NCBI GenBank assembly: GCA_012800735.1
Contig: JAAZIU010000028.1
Coordinates: 67,245-131,244, forward strand
Direction of reading: 5' to 3'
Source of the DNA: Clostridiales bacterium
GTDB taxonomy: Bacteria > Bacillota > Clostridia > Oscillospirales > CAG-272
Length of the DNA stretch: 64,000 nucleotides
A model generated the notes under the pieces. That model worked only from the letters and a program-made list of their open reading frames with translations. It was not told where the DNA came from and made no database searches. Position 1 is the stretch's first letter. Each line of letters starts with the position of its first letter. The position numbers and the translations under genes are program-made. Shown in pieces: positions 18,488 to 25,965 of the stretch.

Positions 18488-19375
18488 TTACTCTCCGGTA
18501 TCCGGGTCGACTTCAACCGTTTCCGGCGGATTCATCATATGTTCCATCACAATTCTGTCATAAGCGGTTCTCAGGTCATCCGTGATGGGGAATGTCTCGA
18601 AGCTTTGCTCCTCCCGCTTCGCCACGTCTATGTTTTTCGGCGCGTATATCGCGAGCAGCGCGATCATTGCAGCGCATACGCAGATAAGCAGAATGTTCGG
18701 GACAAGGAAACCCGACTTTTTCTTTGCCCGCGCCGGATAATACGGCTGCGCGTATTGAGCATACTGCCCCTGGGCATACTGTCCCTGGGCATATTGCCCC
18801 TGCTGATATGCAGGCTGCTGGTACGCGGGTTGCTGCTGATAGGCTCCCTGTTGCTGATACGCAGGTTGCTGCGCGTAATTGGTTTGCTGCGGAGGGACGG
18901 GCTGCTGTTTGAAGCCGGCTTGCTGCTGATAGGCAGGCTGCTGATACCCTCCCTGAAAATTCGCGGCGCGGCTGTCGGAAGCCCTTGTCGGCGAATGCTG
19001 CCAGGCAGCTTTGCCGGAGCGGCCGCCGGTGCTTGCGGGAGCGCCGCAGTTTGCGCAGAATTTACCGCCTCCGCCCAAAGGAGAACCGCAGTAAGAACAA
19101 GCGAGGCTGGCAGCGGCCGAAGCTTGCGAGAAGGTATTTATATTTTGTTTTACCGCCGCCGTTCCGCACCAATGACAGAATTTCCATTCGGCGTCAAACG
19201 GATTTCCGCAGTTGACGCAAAAATTCTGAGCCGGAGCGGCGGCTTGATAGTTTTCTGTGTATGCGGCTGTTTGTTGCGGTTGATTTTGGGTCTGCGGCAG
19301 TTCGGCGCCGCAGCCTATGCAGAATTTTTCGTTTCCTTGAACGGATTTTCCGCAGCTCGGACAGAATGTCGGCAT
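18488..19375 (-). CDS. Triple zinc-ribbon protein with Gln/Tyr-rich linker and one membrane helix
   Basis: The 295-residue product has three treble-clef zinc ribbons: FCPSCGK...FCIGCG (5-22), FCVNCGN...FCHWCG and CSYCGS...FCANCG. A long low-complexity stretch of QQPAY, QQGAY and GQYAQ repeats follows, then a basic patch and one membrane helix (SGFLVPNILLICVCAAMIALLAIY). The last ~45 residues are acidic and would be outside. The ribbons are therefore cytoplasmic sensors or adaptors tethered to the membrane. An AAGGAGG ribosome site precedes the ATG. A terminator separates it from prkC, so it has its own promoter or depends on read-through. Proteins of this type often accompany signalling genes; the function here is unknown. 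Confidence 0.8.
   Translation of the reverse strand: MPTFCPSCGKSVQGNEKFCIGCGAELPQTQNQPQQTAAYTENYQAAAPAQNFCVNCGNPFDAEWKFCHWCGTAAVKQNINTFSQASAAASLACSYCGSPLGGGGKFCANCGAPASTGGRSGKAAWQHSPTRASDSRAANFQGGYQQPAYQQQAGFKQQPVPPQQTNYAQQPAYQQQGAYQQQPAYQQPAYQQGQYAQGQYAQGQYAQYAQPYYPARAKKKSGFLVPNILLICVCAAMIALLAIYAPKNIDVAKREEQSFETFPITDDLRTAYDRIVMEHMMNPPETVEVDPDTGE
18735..18960. repeat. Short tandem repeats encoding Gln/Tyr/Ala-rich linker
   Basis: Degenerate units such as GGGCATACTG and CTGCTGATA repeat many times inside the zinc-ribbon gene and encode QQPAY/GQYAQ-type motifs. Unit number is likely variable between strains by slippage. Confidence 0.8.
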
Positions 19376-19452
19376 TTTAATCCTCCTTAAGTCGGAATCT
19401 CTGGATATACGGCGGGTTTCTTGTCGTTCCGTAAAAACCGGTTTTTGATTTA

Positions 19453-19485
19453 TTTTAAAAAGCAGCCGCGCGTTTAAGCGGCGCT
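19453..19485 (-). terminator. Terminator of the rlmN-prpC-prkC transcript
   Basis: On the minus strand AGCGCCGC pairs with GCGGCTGCT around TTAAACGC with one bulged T, followed by TTTTTAAAAT. It sits downstream of both the prkC stop and the duplicated prkC tail. Confidence 0.75.
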
Positions 19486-19490
19486 ATATA

Positions 19491-19523
19491 TCAGACGAAT
19501 TTGTTATCACTCCGAGGGCGTTC
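19491..19523 (-). repeat. Displaced copy of the prkC 3' end
   Basis: On the minus strand this 33-base stretch matches the true prkC end (19543-19575) at about 23 positions. It preserves the final codons Pro-Ser-Glu-stop with CCC TCG GAG TGA instead of CCT TCT GAG TAA, and the AAATTC just after the stop. The two stops are 53 bases apart. Confidence 0.6.
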
Positions 19524-19559
19524 GCTCGTCCTCCGTTCGATTATCGTATGAATTTATTA

Positions 19560-21263
19560 TTACTCAGAAGGTGGACGGGGCGTTTCCGGTCCCGATGATA
19601 GAACGAAATCGACCGGCGCTCCGACCGGAACGTCGGCGTTGTAGGTTCGGGACTGGCTTAAAATAGTCCCCCGCGGCTGATTTGAGCTTTTGTATTTGAC
19701 ATCTCTTACCCTCAGTCCGAGGGAGGTAAGATTGGGATAGCAGTCGGAGGCAAGCATGCCGACATAATCCGGCATCTTGATATAACTTATGTTCGCCCCC
19801 TTCGACACGATGAGTTTGACGGTTGAGCCGGACTCCATAAGCGTTCCCGGCTCCGGCTCGGTCGCTATGACATAGCCTTCGATCACCGTGCCGCTGTATT
19901 CGGTCACCTCGGTGGTGATAAGTCCCAGCGCTTTCAGCTTTATCTCCGCCTTGCGGCTGTCCATAATCGTCAGGTCGGGCAGATGTATCGTTTTCGCTCC
20001 CATAGACACCACGAGCGTCAGGTCGCATTTCTGCTCTCCGGCTTTCACCTTCCGCCGCTCTCCGGCTTCCGGCTTCTGGCTGATTATCTGATTTTCCGGA
20101 TATTCGGCGCTGTAAACGTAATCTATTGTGATATTATAATACGCCGATTGTTCCGTTGCCATGTCGACACCGTACATATCGCCGACAAAATTCGGAATTG
20201 TTATCGACTGAGTCTGGCTGTCGCTCATGGTTTTGGTTACGCTGTTGAAGATTATCACGGCGCTTGTCAGCACCACTATAAGAAAAGCGGTCGCGACGCC
20301 CATGATTACCGGCAGCATCGAGCGGCTCTCCCGCTTGCCGGCGGTTATTCCGCGCAGCCTGCCCGCTACCTGCGGACGGCTTACCCCGTATTCGTCGCGG
20401 TATTCGCGGAAGATGAACTTCGGGTTGTCCTGGAGCTGGCGGACGAATTTAAGCATCTGTCCCGCCGTCTGAAATCGCCTGTCGGGGTCCTTTTGCATCG
20501 CCCCGATGATGATCTGCTCAAGCCCTACCGGTATCTTCGGATTTATGTCTCTCGGCGGAACGGGTGTGTCGTTTACCTGCATCAGCGCTATCTGAACCGG
20601 GCTGTCGCCGACGAAGGGAAGCTGTCCCGTCGCCATCTCATACAGCATAACGCCCAAAGAATAGAGGTCGGAACGGGTGTCGATCTTTTGGGCTGACGCC
20701 TGCTCCGGGCTGATATAATAAACGGTGCCGATCGCTTTGTCCGTCATGGTAAGCGTGTCGGCGTTGGGAAGCTTGGCTATTCCGAAGTCGGTTACTTTGA
20801 TCCTGCCGCTGCGCAGCAGCATTATGTTCTGCGGCTTGATATCGCGGTGGATTATGTTTTTCGAATGAGCCTGGTCAAGCGCCTTGAGTATCTGCTCGGT
20901 ATAAGAGAGCAGCTCTTTTGTCGACAGCGCGCCGGTCTTGTTCATGTAGCTTTTGAGGGTTATTCCCTCGATAAGCTCCATTATTATATATTTCGGTCCG
21001 CGGCGTTCCTTCACCGAAACGTCGTAAATCTTTACAATGTTCGGATGAGAGAGGGAGGCTATCGCCCGGGATTCGTTGACGAAGCGGCTCACCGAGAGCG
21101 CGTCGTTTTCATACTCCTCCTTGAGCATCTTTACCGCTACTCTGCGGCCGTTGTTAAGGTCACGACCCTCGTAAACAACCGCCATGCCGCCGACGCCTAT
21201 AATGCGAAGCAGCCGATAACGCCTGTCGAGAGTCTGACCCACATATCTGTCATATACGTCCAT
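19560..21263 (-). CDS. prkC: PASTA-domain Ser/Thr protein kinase
   Basis: The 567-residue membrane kinase has a full catalytic domain: glycine loop GVGGMAVVYEG (23-33), Lys45, HRDIKPQN (139-146), DFG (159-161) and the SPEQA/DLYSLG region. A single helix (317-341) leads to three extracellular PASTA repeats at about 355-422, 424-488 and 496-558. Homologues sense lipid II or muropeptides and phosphorylate proteins controlling wall growth, division and spore germination. It follows the PP2C gene that reverses its action, with rlmN first, an order conserved in Bacillota. The usual next genes (rsgA, rpe) are absent; instead a terminator and a zinc-ribbon gene follow. Its 3' end is duplicated just downstream. 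Confidence 0.96.
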   Translation of the reverse strand: MDVYDRYVGQTLDRRYRLLRIIGVGGMAVVYEGRDLNNGRRVAVKMLKEEYENDALSVSRFVNESRAIASLSHPNIVKIYDVSVKERRGPKYIIMELIEGITLKSYMNKTGALSTKELLSYTEQILKALDQAHSKNIIHRDIKPQNIMLLRSGRIKVTDFGIAKLPNADTLTMTDKAIGTVYYISPEQASAQKIDTRSDLYSLGVMLYEMATGQLPFVGDSPVQIALMQVNDTPVPPRDINPKIPVGLEQIIIGAMQKDPDRRFQTAGQMLKFVRQLQDNPKFIFREYRDEYGVSRPQVAGRLRGITAGKRESRSMLPVIMGVATAFLIVVLTSAVIIFNSVTKTMSDSQTQSITIPNFVGDMYGVDMATEQSAYYNITIDYVYSAEYPENQIISQKPEAGERRKVKAGEQKCDLTLVVSMGAKTIHLPDLTIMDSRKAEIKLKALGLITTEVTEYSGTVIEGYVIATEPEPGTLMESGSTVKLIVSKGANISYIKMPDYVGMLASDCYPNLTSLGLRVRDVKYKSSNQPRGTILSQSRTYNADVPVGAPVDFVLSSGPETPRPPSE

Positions 21264-21304
21264 AATATTTACATACCGTTTTTAAGCATATCGATACTCC
21301 GCGG

Positions 21305-22738
21305 TCAGCTTTGGGAGCTTTCGATTATTATGGCGGTGATGTTGTCTCCTCCTCCGCCCTCGTTTGCGCTGCGGATAAGCGTCGCCACGCGGTCTTCGAG
21401 ATCCGGCGGTTCGAGCGGGTCCCGCTTCTTTTTTGCCGAGGAAATCACCGGAGCGGTCTCTTTTGAAGCTGCTGCCGGCAATACGGCGTCTTGCGTCGGC
21501 GGGGCGTCCGGCGCTGCCGGAACTGCGGCAGGCGTCTGTTTATGAGGGGTTTTTGTCGCCTTTCGCCCCTCTTCTTTTTTGTGCGTTTTACCTTCTTCTT
21601 TTATCGCCGAGCGGATAGCCTCTTCTTTTGCGGCGGCTTCTTCGGCGGCGGCCAGCTCAAAGACGGCGGGATCCGGCAGAGCGGCCGGCCCCGATGCGGG
21701 GAGAGCCGAGACGTCCGGCGTTTCAAGCCCGGCGGCGGCAATCGCCGACTGATTGTTTTGTCCGTCCGTCTCCGGCTCAAAGTCTTCCGGCGGCATGTCG
21801 ATATTTACCACCTGACCGATGACCTCGCAGCGGAGAATTTCTTTCGGGACATAGTTTGTAAGCCCGTCCGAGCAGAGCAGGATATATATCGGCTTTGTCG
21901 AGTCTTTGGAATCATCGCCTTCGCGACCGCGCTTGGCGCCGGCTTTTGCCCGGCGTTCGTTCATCGCGCGGATATTCGGCGCGGCTTCCCGCGTGTCGGT
22001 AAATTCTTCCGGCGCGACGGCGCCCGCCTTCAGCGGCACGGTATAGGTGTCGCAGGAGACGGTCTTTTCCCGGCCGACCGACCGGGTAATGATATTTTTA
22101 TAAGGGCTGACTTCGGCCTCCGTCTGACTGAGGCGGCCGATGTCGACCAGATACTGCACATAGCTGTGGTCGTGGGTGACTTGTCTTATCGCGTCGCCCT
22201 GAACCAGATACAGCCTCGAGTCGCCGACATTGGCGCAGTAAAGCGTTCCGTCGACGACAAGCGCGGCGACGAGGGTGGTGCCCATTCCGTCGTATTCGGG
22301 AGCGGTGCGCGATTTTGCGTAAACGGCTCTGTTCGCTTCCTCCGCCGCCGATTCAAGCAGGGCGGGGTAGTTGACAGAGGGATAAATCATGCCGGATTTG
22401 AGCGCGCCGTCAAGCGCCGGAATACCGGTGTCATCGTCGTCCGATTTGGATTTCTTATCGGCGGCGTCTTTGCCTTTATCCTTTGATTTCTTGTTTTTGT
22501 CGGCAACTTTTCCGGAGAGATTGCCCAGCAGCGCTCCGTATGCGGTCAGCGCGGTTTCGACATAATCGGTGAAGGTGGTAAGCGCGATGGATGAGGCGAT
22601 ATTGCCGGAGTTGGATCCGCCCATGCCGTCGCAGATAACGGCAAGTACTTCTCCCGTTGCAAGAGTCTTGACAGTAAAGGCGTCCTGATTTATCGTGCGC
22701 TTTCGTCCGACGTCGGTTCCTCCGAAATAGCGGATCAC
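21305..22738 (-). CDS. prpC: PP2C-family Ser/Thr phosphatase with large insertions
   Basis: The phosphatase signatures are all present: GGTDVGRKRTINQDAF (6-21), CDGMGG (36-41), GMGTTLVAAL (151-160), NVGDSRLYLV (170-179), CSDGL (289-293) and GGDNITAI (463-470), giving the metal-binding aspartates Asp37, Asp291 and Asp465. At 477 residues it is about twice the usual length. Three insertions explain this: a Lys/Asp-rich loop at about 71-112, a charged loop at 236-282, and a 130-residue Ala/Pro/Glu/Lys-rich region at about 312-445. The enzyme dephosphorylates PrkC and its substrates. It is the middle gene of the rlmN-prpC-prkC operon, 41 bases before prkC. Confidence 0.93.
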   Translation of the reverse strand: MIRYFGGTDVGRKRTINQDAFTVKTLATGEVLAVICDGMGGSNSGNIASSIALTTFTDYVETALTAYGALLGNLSGKVADKNKKSKDKGKDAADKKSKSDDDDTGIPALDGALKSGMIYPSVNYPALLESAAEEANRAVYAKSRTAPEYDGMGTTLVAALVVDGTLYCANVGDSRLYLVQGDAIRQVTHDHSYVQYLVDIGRLSQTEAEVSPYKNIITRSVGREKTVSCDTYTVPLKAGAVAPEEFTDTREAAPNIRAMNERRAKAGAKRGREGDDSKDSTKPIYILLCSDGLTNYVPKEILRCEVIGQVVNIDMPPEDFEPETDGQNNQSAIAAAGLETPDVSALPASGPAALPDPAVFELAAAEEAAAKEEAIRSAIKEEGKTHKKEEGRKATKTPHKQTPAAVPAAPDAPPTQDAVLPAAASKETAPVISSAKKKRDPLEPPDLEDRVATLIRSANEGGGGDNITAIIIESSQS

Positions 22739-22862
22739 TTAATTATTCCTCCCCCGCAAAGGGTATTGATTGCGAAAATTCGTTTCATATCGTTACTCTG
22801 TTTATAAATTTCGGTTCTTGACCGATTCTTTGCTTTCGTTTAACTTATGCTGTCCGGCGGAT

Positions 22863-23948
22863 TTACCGTTCGCCGCCGGCATCTTCGTTTTTAATATTAT
22901 GCTCTTCCGATCGACGCAGCTGTCCGCATGAGGCGTTTATGTCGGCGCCGAGGGTTCGGCGGACTGTCGCGTTTATCCCCATACGGTCAAGCGTCCGGCG
23001 GAATCGCTGCGCTTCTCCGCGTCCGGCGCCGCCGATTTTTCCCTCAACCGCGTTTACCGGGATGAGGTTTACATGAAAAGGAGCGCCTTCAAAATAACGC
23101 TTGAGCATCCGCGCCAGACGCAGCGCGTCGTCTTCGCTGTCGTTTACCCCCGGGACAAGGGTGTATTCAAAGCTTATCCGCCGTCCCGTCACGTCGAAAT
23201 ATTCGCGGCATACGCGCATCAGCTTATCGACGCCGCACGCGCGGTTTATCGGCATCAGGCGGCTGCGCGTCTCGTCGTCGGAGGCGTGGAGGGAGACGGA
23301 GAGGGTGATGTCGTATTTTTCCTGCGAGAGACGGGTTATCTTGTCGCATATCCCGCAGGTCGAGAGAGATATCCGACGGGCGCTGATATTCAGCCCTTCC
23401 GGCGAGGTGACAAGCCCGATGAATCTGACCGAGTTTTCGTAGTTGTCGAGCGGCTCTCCCATTCCCATCATAACGACGCCGCCGATCCGCCCGCCGCAGT
23501 CGCGCCCCGCCGCGTAGACTTGCCCTAAAATTTCCCCGGCGTTGAGGTCTCTCAGCTTTCCTCCGATAGCCGAGGCGCAGAAAGCGCAGCCCATATTGCA
23601 GCCGACCTGCGTGCTGACGCAGAGGGTTCGGCCGTATTTGTAGCTCATCAGCGCCGCTTCGACCGTCGCTCCGTCCGGGTATTCGAAGAGATATTTGACG
23701 GTTTCGTCAAGCTTCGAGCGAAGCGCCTTTTTTATTTTCGGAACGCCGGTTTCGCAGTCGGCGTCGAGCTTCTGCCGGAAAACGGCGGGCAGGCCGTTCA
23801 TCGATTTTATTTCCGACGCGCCGTGCATCAGCGCCTCGTATATCTGATCTCCCCGCCAGGGAGACTCTCCGTATGAAACGGCGAGAACGCGGAGCTCTTT
23901 CCTGCCAAGCCCTGCGAGGACCGTTTTATTCGATAATTTTCCTATCAT
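22863..23948 (-). CDS. rlmN: RlmN, 23S rRNA (adenine-2503-C2) methyltransferase
   Basis: The 361-residue radical-SAM enzyme has the cluster motif CNMGCAFC (Cys117, Cys121, Cys124), the MGMGEPLDNY motif, SLHASDD, and the C-terminal ASCGQLR with the methyl-carrying cysteine. It methylates A2503 of 23S rRNA and A37 of some tRNAs. It heads the operon with prpC and prkC. The -10 box ends only 7 bases before the ATG and no Shine-Dalgarno sequence is visible, so the mRNA may be leaderless. A 124-base gap separates its stop from prpC. Its radical-SAM type is not that of glycyl radical activases. Confidence 0.96.
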   Translation of the reverse strand: MIGKLSNKTVLAGLGRKELRVLAVSYGESPWRGDQIYEALMHGASEIKSMNGLPAVFRQKLDADCETGVPKIKKALRSKLDETVKYLFEYPDGATVEAALMSYKYGRTLCVSTQVGCNMGCAFCASAIGGKLRDLNAGEILGQVYAAGRDCGGRIGGVVMMGMGEPLDNYENSVRFIGLVTSPEGLNISARRISLSTCGICDKITRLSQEKYDITLSVSLHASDDETRSRLMPINRACGVDKLMRVCREYFDVTGRRISFEYTLVPGVNDSEDDALRLARMLKRYFEGAPFHVNLIPVNAVEGKIGGAGRGEAQRFRRTLDRMGINATVRRTLGADINASCGQLRRSEEHNIKNEDAGGER

Positions 23949-23955
23949 ACCAACT

Positions 23956-23983
23956 ATTATATCATAAATAAGAGATTTTTCAA
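23956..23983 (-). promoter_or_regulatory. Promoter for rlmN-prpC-prkC
   Basis: On the minus strand TTGAAA, a 16-base spacer and TATAAT with an extended TG lie immediately before the rlmN ATG. The expected start of transcription coincides with the start codon. Confidence 0.75.
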
Positions 23984-24134
23984 AGTCAACGATATTAAAA
24001 GATAATATTTAACGAGCAGGTAATAAAAAATTCACTATATATGTTTGTCCCATGCGCGGCATGCCCGCTCCGGAGTGTTTTTGCGTCCGACCGCTGCGGA
24101 AATATCGGGGTAAAATAAAAATCCGTCGGGAGAG

Positions 24135-24163
24135 TTGACTTTTTCGGCGGATTGATATATAAT
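24135..24163 (+). promoter_or_regulatory. Promoter for the abhydrolase gene
   Basis: TTGACT, a 17-base spacer and TATAAT precede the gene at 24230 by about 65 bases. Confidence 0.85.
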
Positions 24164-24229
24164 TCAACCGGGAGACTTGTTTTAGTTTCGAAAAATTATT
24201 AACAAAACTGCTTATCGGGAGAAATCACA

Positions 24230-25246
24230 ATGAATTTAAAAGAGCTGCATTACAGTCTGGCCGACACCGGCTGCCGCCTGCCTTATTCCTACGACCCGTC
24301 TCAGCCGTTTGAGCCGCAGCGGGCGCGCGCGGAAAAGAAATTCCTTGAGCTTCTGGGGATGCCCGAGAAAAAGGGAGAGGTCAGCGTCAAAGTCGAATTT
24401 GTAAACGACTCCGACCCGCGGTTCACCGAAACGCGGTTTGCGTTTGAGTCGGAACCGGGATTTTTCGTCCCCTGCCATATGCTCATGCCTAAAGCGGCGT
24501 CCGCAAAGTCGCGGGGAGGGCTTTTGCCGGTAATGATCTGCATCCAGGGACATTCGACCGGGATGCACATCTCGATAGGGCGCCCGAAGTTCCCCGGCGA
24601 TGAAGAAGACATCGCCGGCGGCAGAGACTTCGCGATACAGGCGGCCGGACGCGGCTATCTTGCCATCGCTATGGAGCAGCGGGGACTCGGCGAGCTGCGT
24701 CACGGCTCCTGCCTGCTTCCGGCGTCTCAGGCGCTGCTTATCGGCCGCACCCTTTTGGGCGAGCGGATATTTGACGTGTCAAGGCTTATCGACGCGCTGT
24801 CGCTGCCTCTCGGCGGAGATTTTGCGTCTGCCGACACCGGCAGGATATATGTTATGGGCAACAGCGGCGGCGGAACTACCTCCTGGCACGCGGCGGCCGT
24901 CGAACACCGCCTCGCCGGAGCGATGCCCTCCTGCGCGTTCAATACTTACCGCAAATCGATTTTCGCAATGGATCACTGCTTCTGCAACCACATCCCGCGC
25001 ATCATGGAGTTTATGGAGATGCCCGACCTCGCGATGCTCTCGGCGCCGACGCCGGTTGTTATCGTCGCCGGAAAGAAGGACTCCATCTTCCCGATCGACG
25101 GCGTGCTCGAAGGCTTTGATACGGTAAAGCAGATTTACAAAGCCGCCGGCGTTCCCGACGCCTGCGCCCTCGTCGCGGGAGAGGAAGGGCATCAGTTCTA
25201 CCCGGATATTGCATGGCCGGTGTTTGATGAGCTTACGGGGAATTGA
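24230..25246 (+). CDS. Alpha/beta hydrolase, dienelactone hydrolase/acetyl-xylan-esterase-like
   Basis: The 338-residue protein has the nucleophile elbow GNSGGG with Ser212, an aspartate in AGKKDSIFPIDGV and a histidine in GEEGHQFYPD. The pattern PVMICIQGHSTGMH and EQRGLGE resembles the abhydrolase_7 group, which includes acetyl xylan esterase-like enzymes. No signal peptide is present. GGGAG lies 8 bases before the ATG and a clear promoter lies upstream, so it is probably a single-gene unit divergent from rlmN. It likely deacylates a sugar or natural product; the substrate is not known. Confidence 0.8.
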   Translation: MNLKELHYSLADTGCRLPYSYDPSQPFEPQRARAEKKFLELLGMPEKKGEVSVKVEFVNDSDPRFTETRFAFESEPGFFVPCHMLMPKAASAKSRGGLLPVMICIQGHSTGMHISIGRPKFPGDEEDIAGGRDFAIQAAGRGYLAIAMEQRGLGELRHGSCLLPASQALLIGRTLLGERIFDVSRLIDALSLPLGGDFASADTGRIYVMGNSGGGTTSWHAAAVEHRLAGAMPSCAFNTYRKSIFAMDHCFCNHIPRIMEFMEMPDLAMLSAPTPVVIVAGKKDSIFPIDGVLEGFDTVKQIYKAAGVPDACALVAGEEGHQFYPDIAWPVFDELTGN

Positions 25247-25324
25247 GGGAGAAGACTAAAAAATAAAAATTAATTCGAGTATTATCGGCAGCGAATAAAC
25301 AATAAGAACCATAGAGGAGACGAA

Positions 25325-25924
25325 TTGGAAAAATTCAAGATAAAAAACGAGGAATTAATCTTGCTGAACGACGGTAAGATTCCGGATTTTCCTAAATATA
25401 CATCTCAATTGATTAACTTGGCAAACCAAAACGCACAAGGAACACGTCCTAAGGTTGTCGGACAGCTTTCTGATATTTTTCCCAAATATGAGAGGGAGAA
25501 CGAAGATGATATTTCCCTTAAAAGTTGGCGTGAGTGGTATTTGAAGGAATATCCCGATGCTGTCGATAATGCAACCGAGAAAATCATCGCCCAAGTAGAA
25601 AATCTTAAAGAAGCCATAAAGCTTATTGATAAAGAAATGATCCGGAAATGGGTTGAAGATTTAGTTGTTGAAAAAACATATTATGGTTTGTATGTTCAAA
25701 AAGCTATTCTTTCCAAGCTCGCCGAAAGACGAGGTGAGAAATATAGATTGGCTACGAAAGAAGATGAATCAGCCGGTATTGACGGATATGTCGGAGATAT
25801 CGCATATTCAATAAAACCAAGCACATACAAAGAAACTATGAACAGGCTTTCCGAAACTATCAATGTAAAGATGATTTATTATAAAAAAGATAAGACAGGT
25901 CTAAGTATTGAAGTTGAAGAATAA
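25325..25924 (+). CDS. MjaI-family type II restriction endonuclease
   Basis: The 199-residue protein begins at a TTG just after AGAGGAGA and closely follows the MjaI endonuclease pattern QLINLANQNAQGTRPKVVGQ (28-47), continued by LSD. The later GIDGYVGDIAYSIKP (151-165) supplies the Asp153...Lys164 residues of a PD-(D/E)xK-like metal site. Length is close to that of the archaeal enzyme, which recognises CTAG, so CTAG is the predicted target. It converges on the methyltransferase gene at 25963, and the cassette is AT-richer than its surroundings, as expected of a mobile restriction-modification unit. Recognition sequence and activity are inferred from family membership. Confidence 0.8.
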   Translation: MEKFKIKNEELILLNDGKIPDFPKYTSQLINLANQNAQGTRPKVVGQLSDIFPKYERENEDDISLKSWREWYLKEYPDAVDNATEKIIAQVENLKEAIKLIDKEMIRKWVEDLVVEKTYYGLYVQKAILSKLAERRGEKYRLATKEDESAGIDGYVGDIAYSIKPSTYKETMNRLSETINVKMIYYKKDKTGLSIEVEE

Positions 25925-25926
25925 GC

Positions 25927-25965
25927 AAGCGGGCAGGGATTTTGTTCTCTGCCCGCGTTTATTTA
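25927..25965. terminator. Terminator between convergent restriction and methylase genes
   Basis: GCGGGCAG pairs with CTGCCCGC (25929-25956) and is followed on the plus strand by GTTTATTTAATTT. The same hairpin can serve the minus strand, but its T run there is poor. Confidence 0.65.

Noticed and set aside
18539-19390. Plus-strand 283-residue frame opposite the zinc-ribbon gene
   Set aside because: It is a product of the low-complexity repeats and GC-rich codons of the true minus-strand gene.
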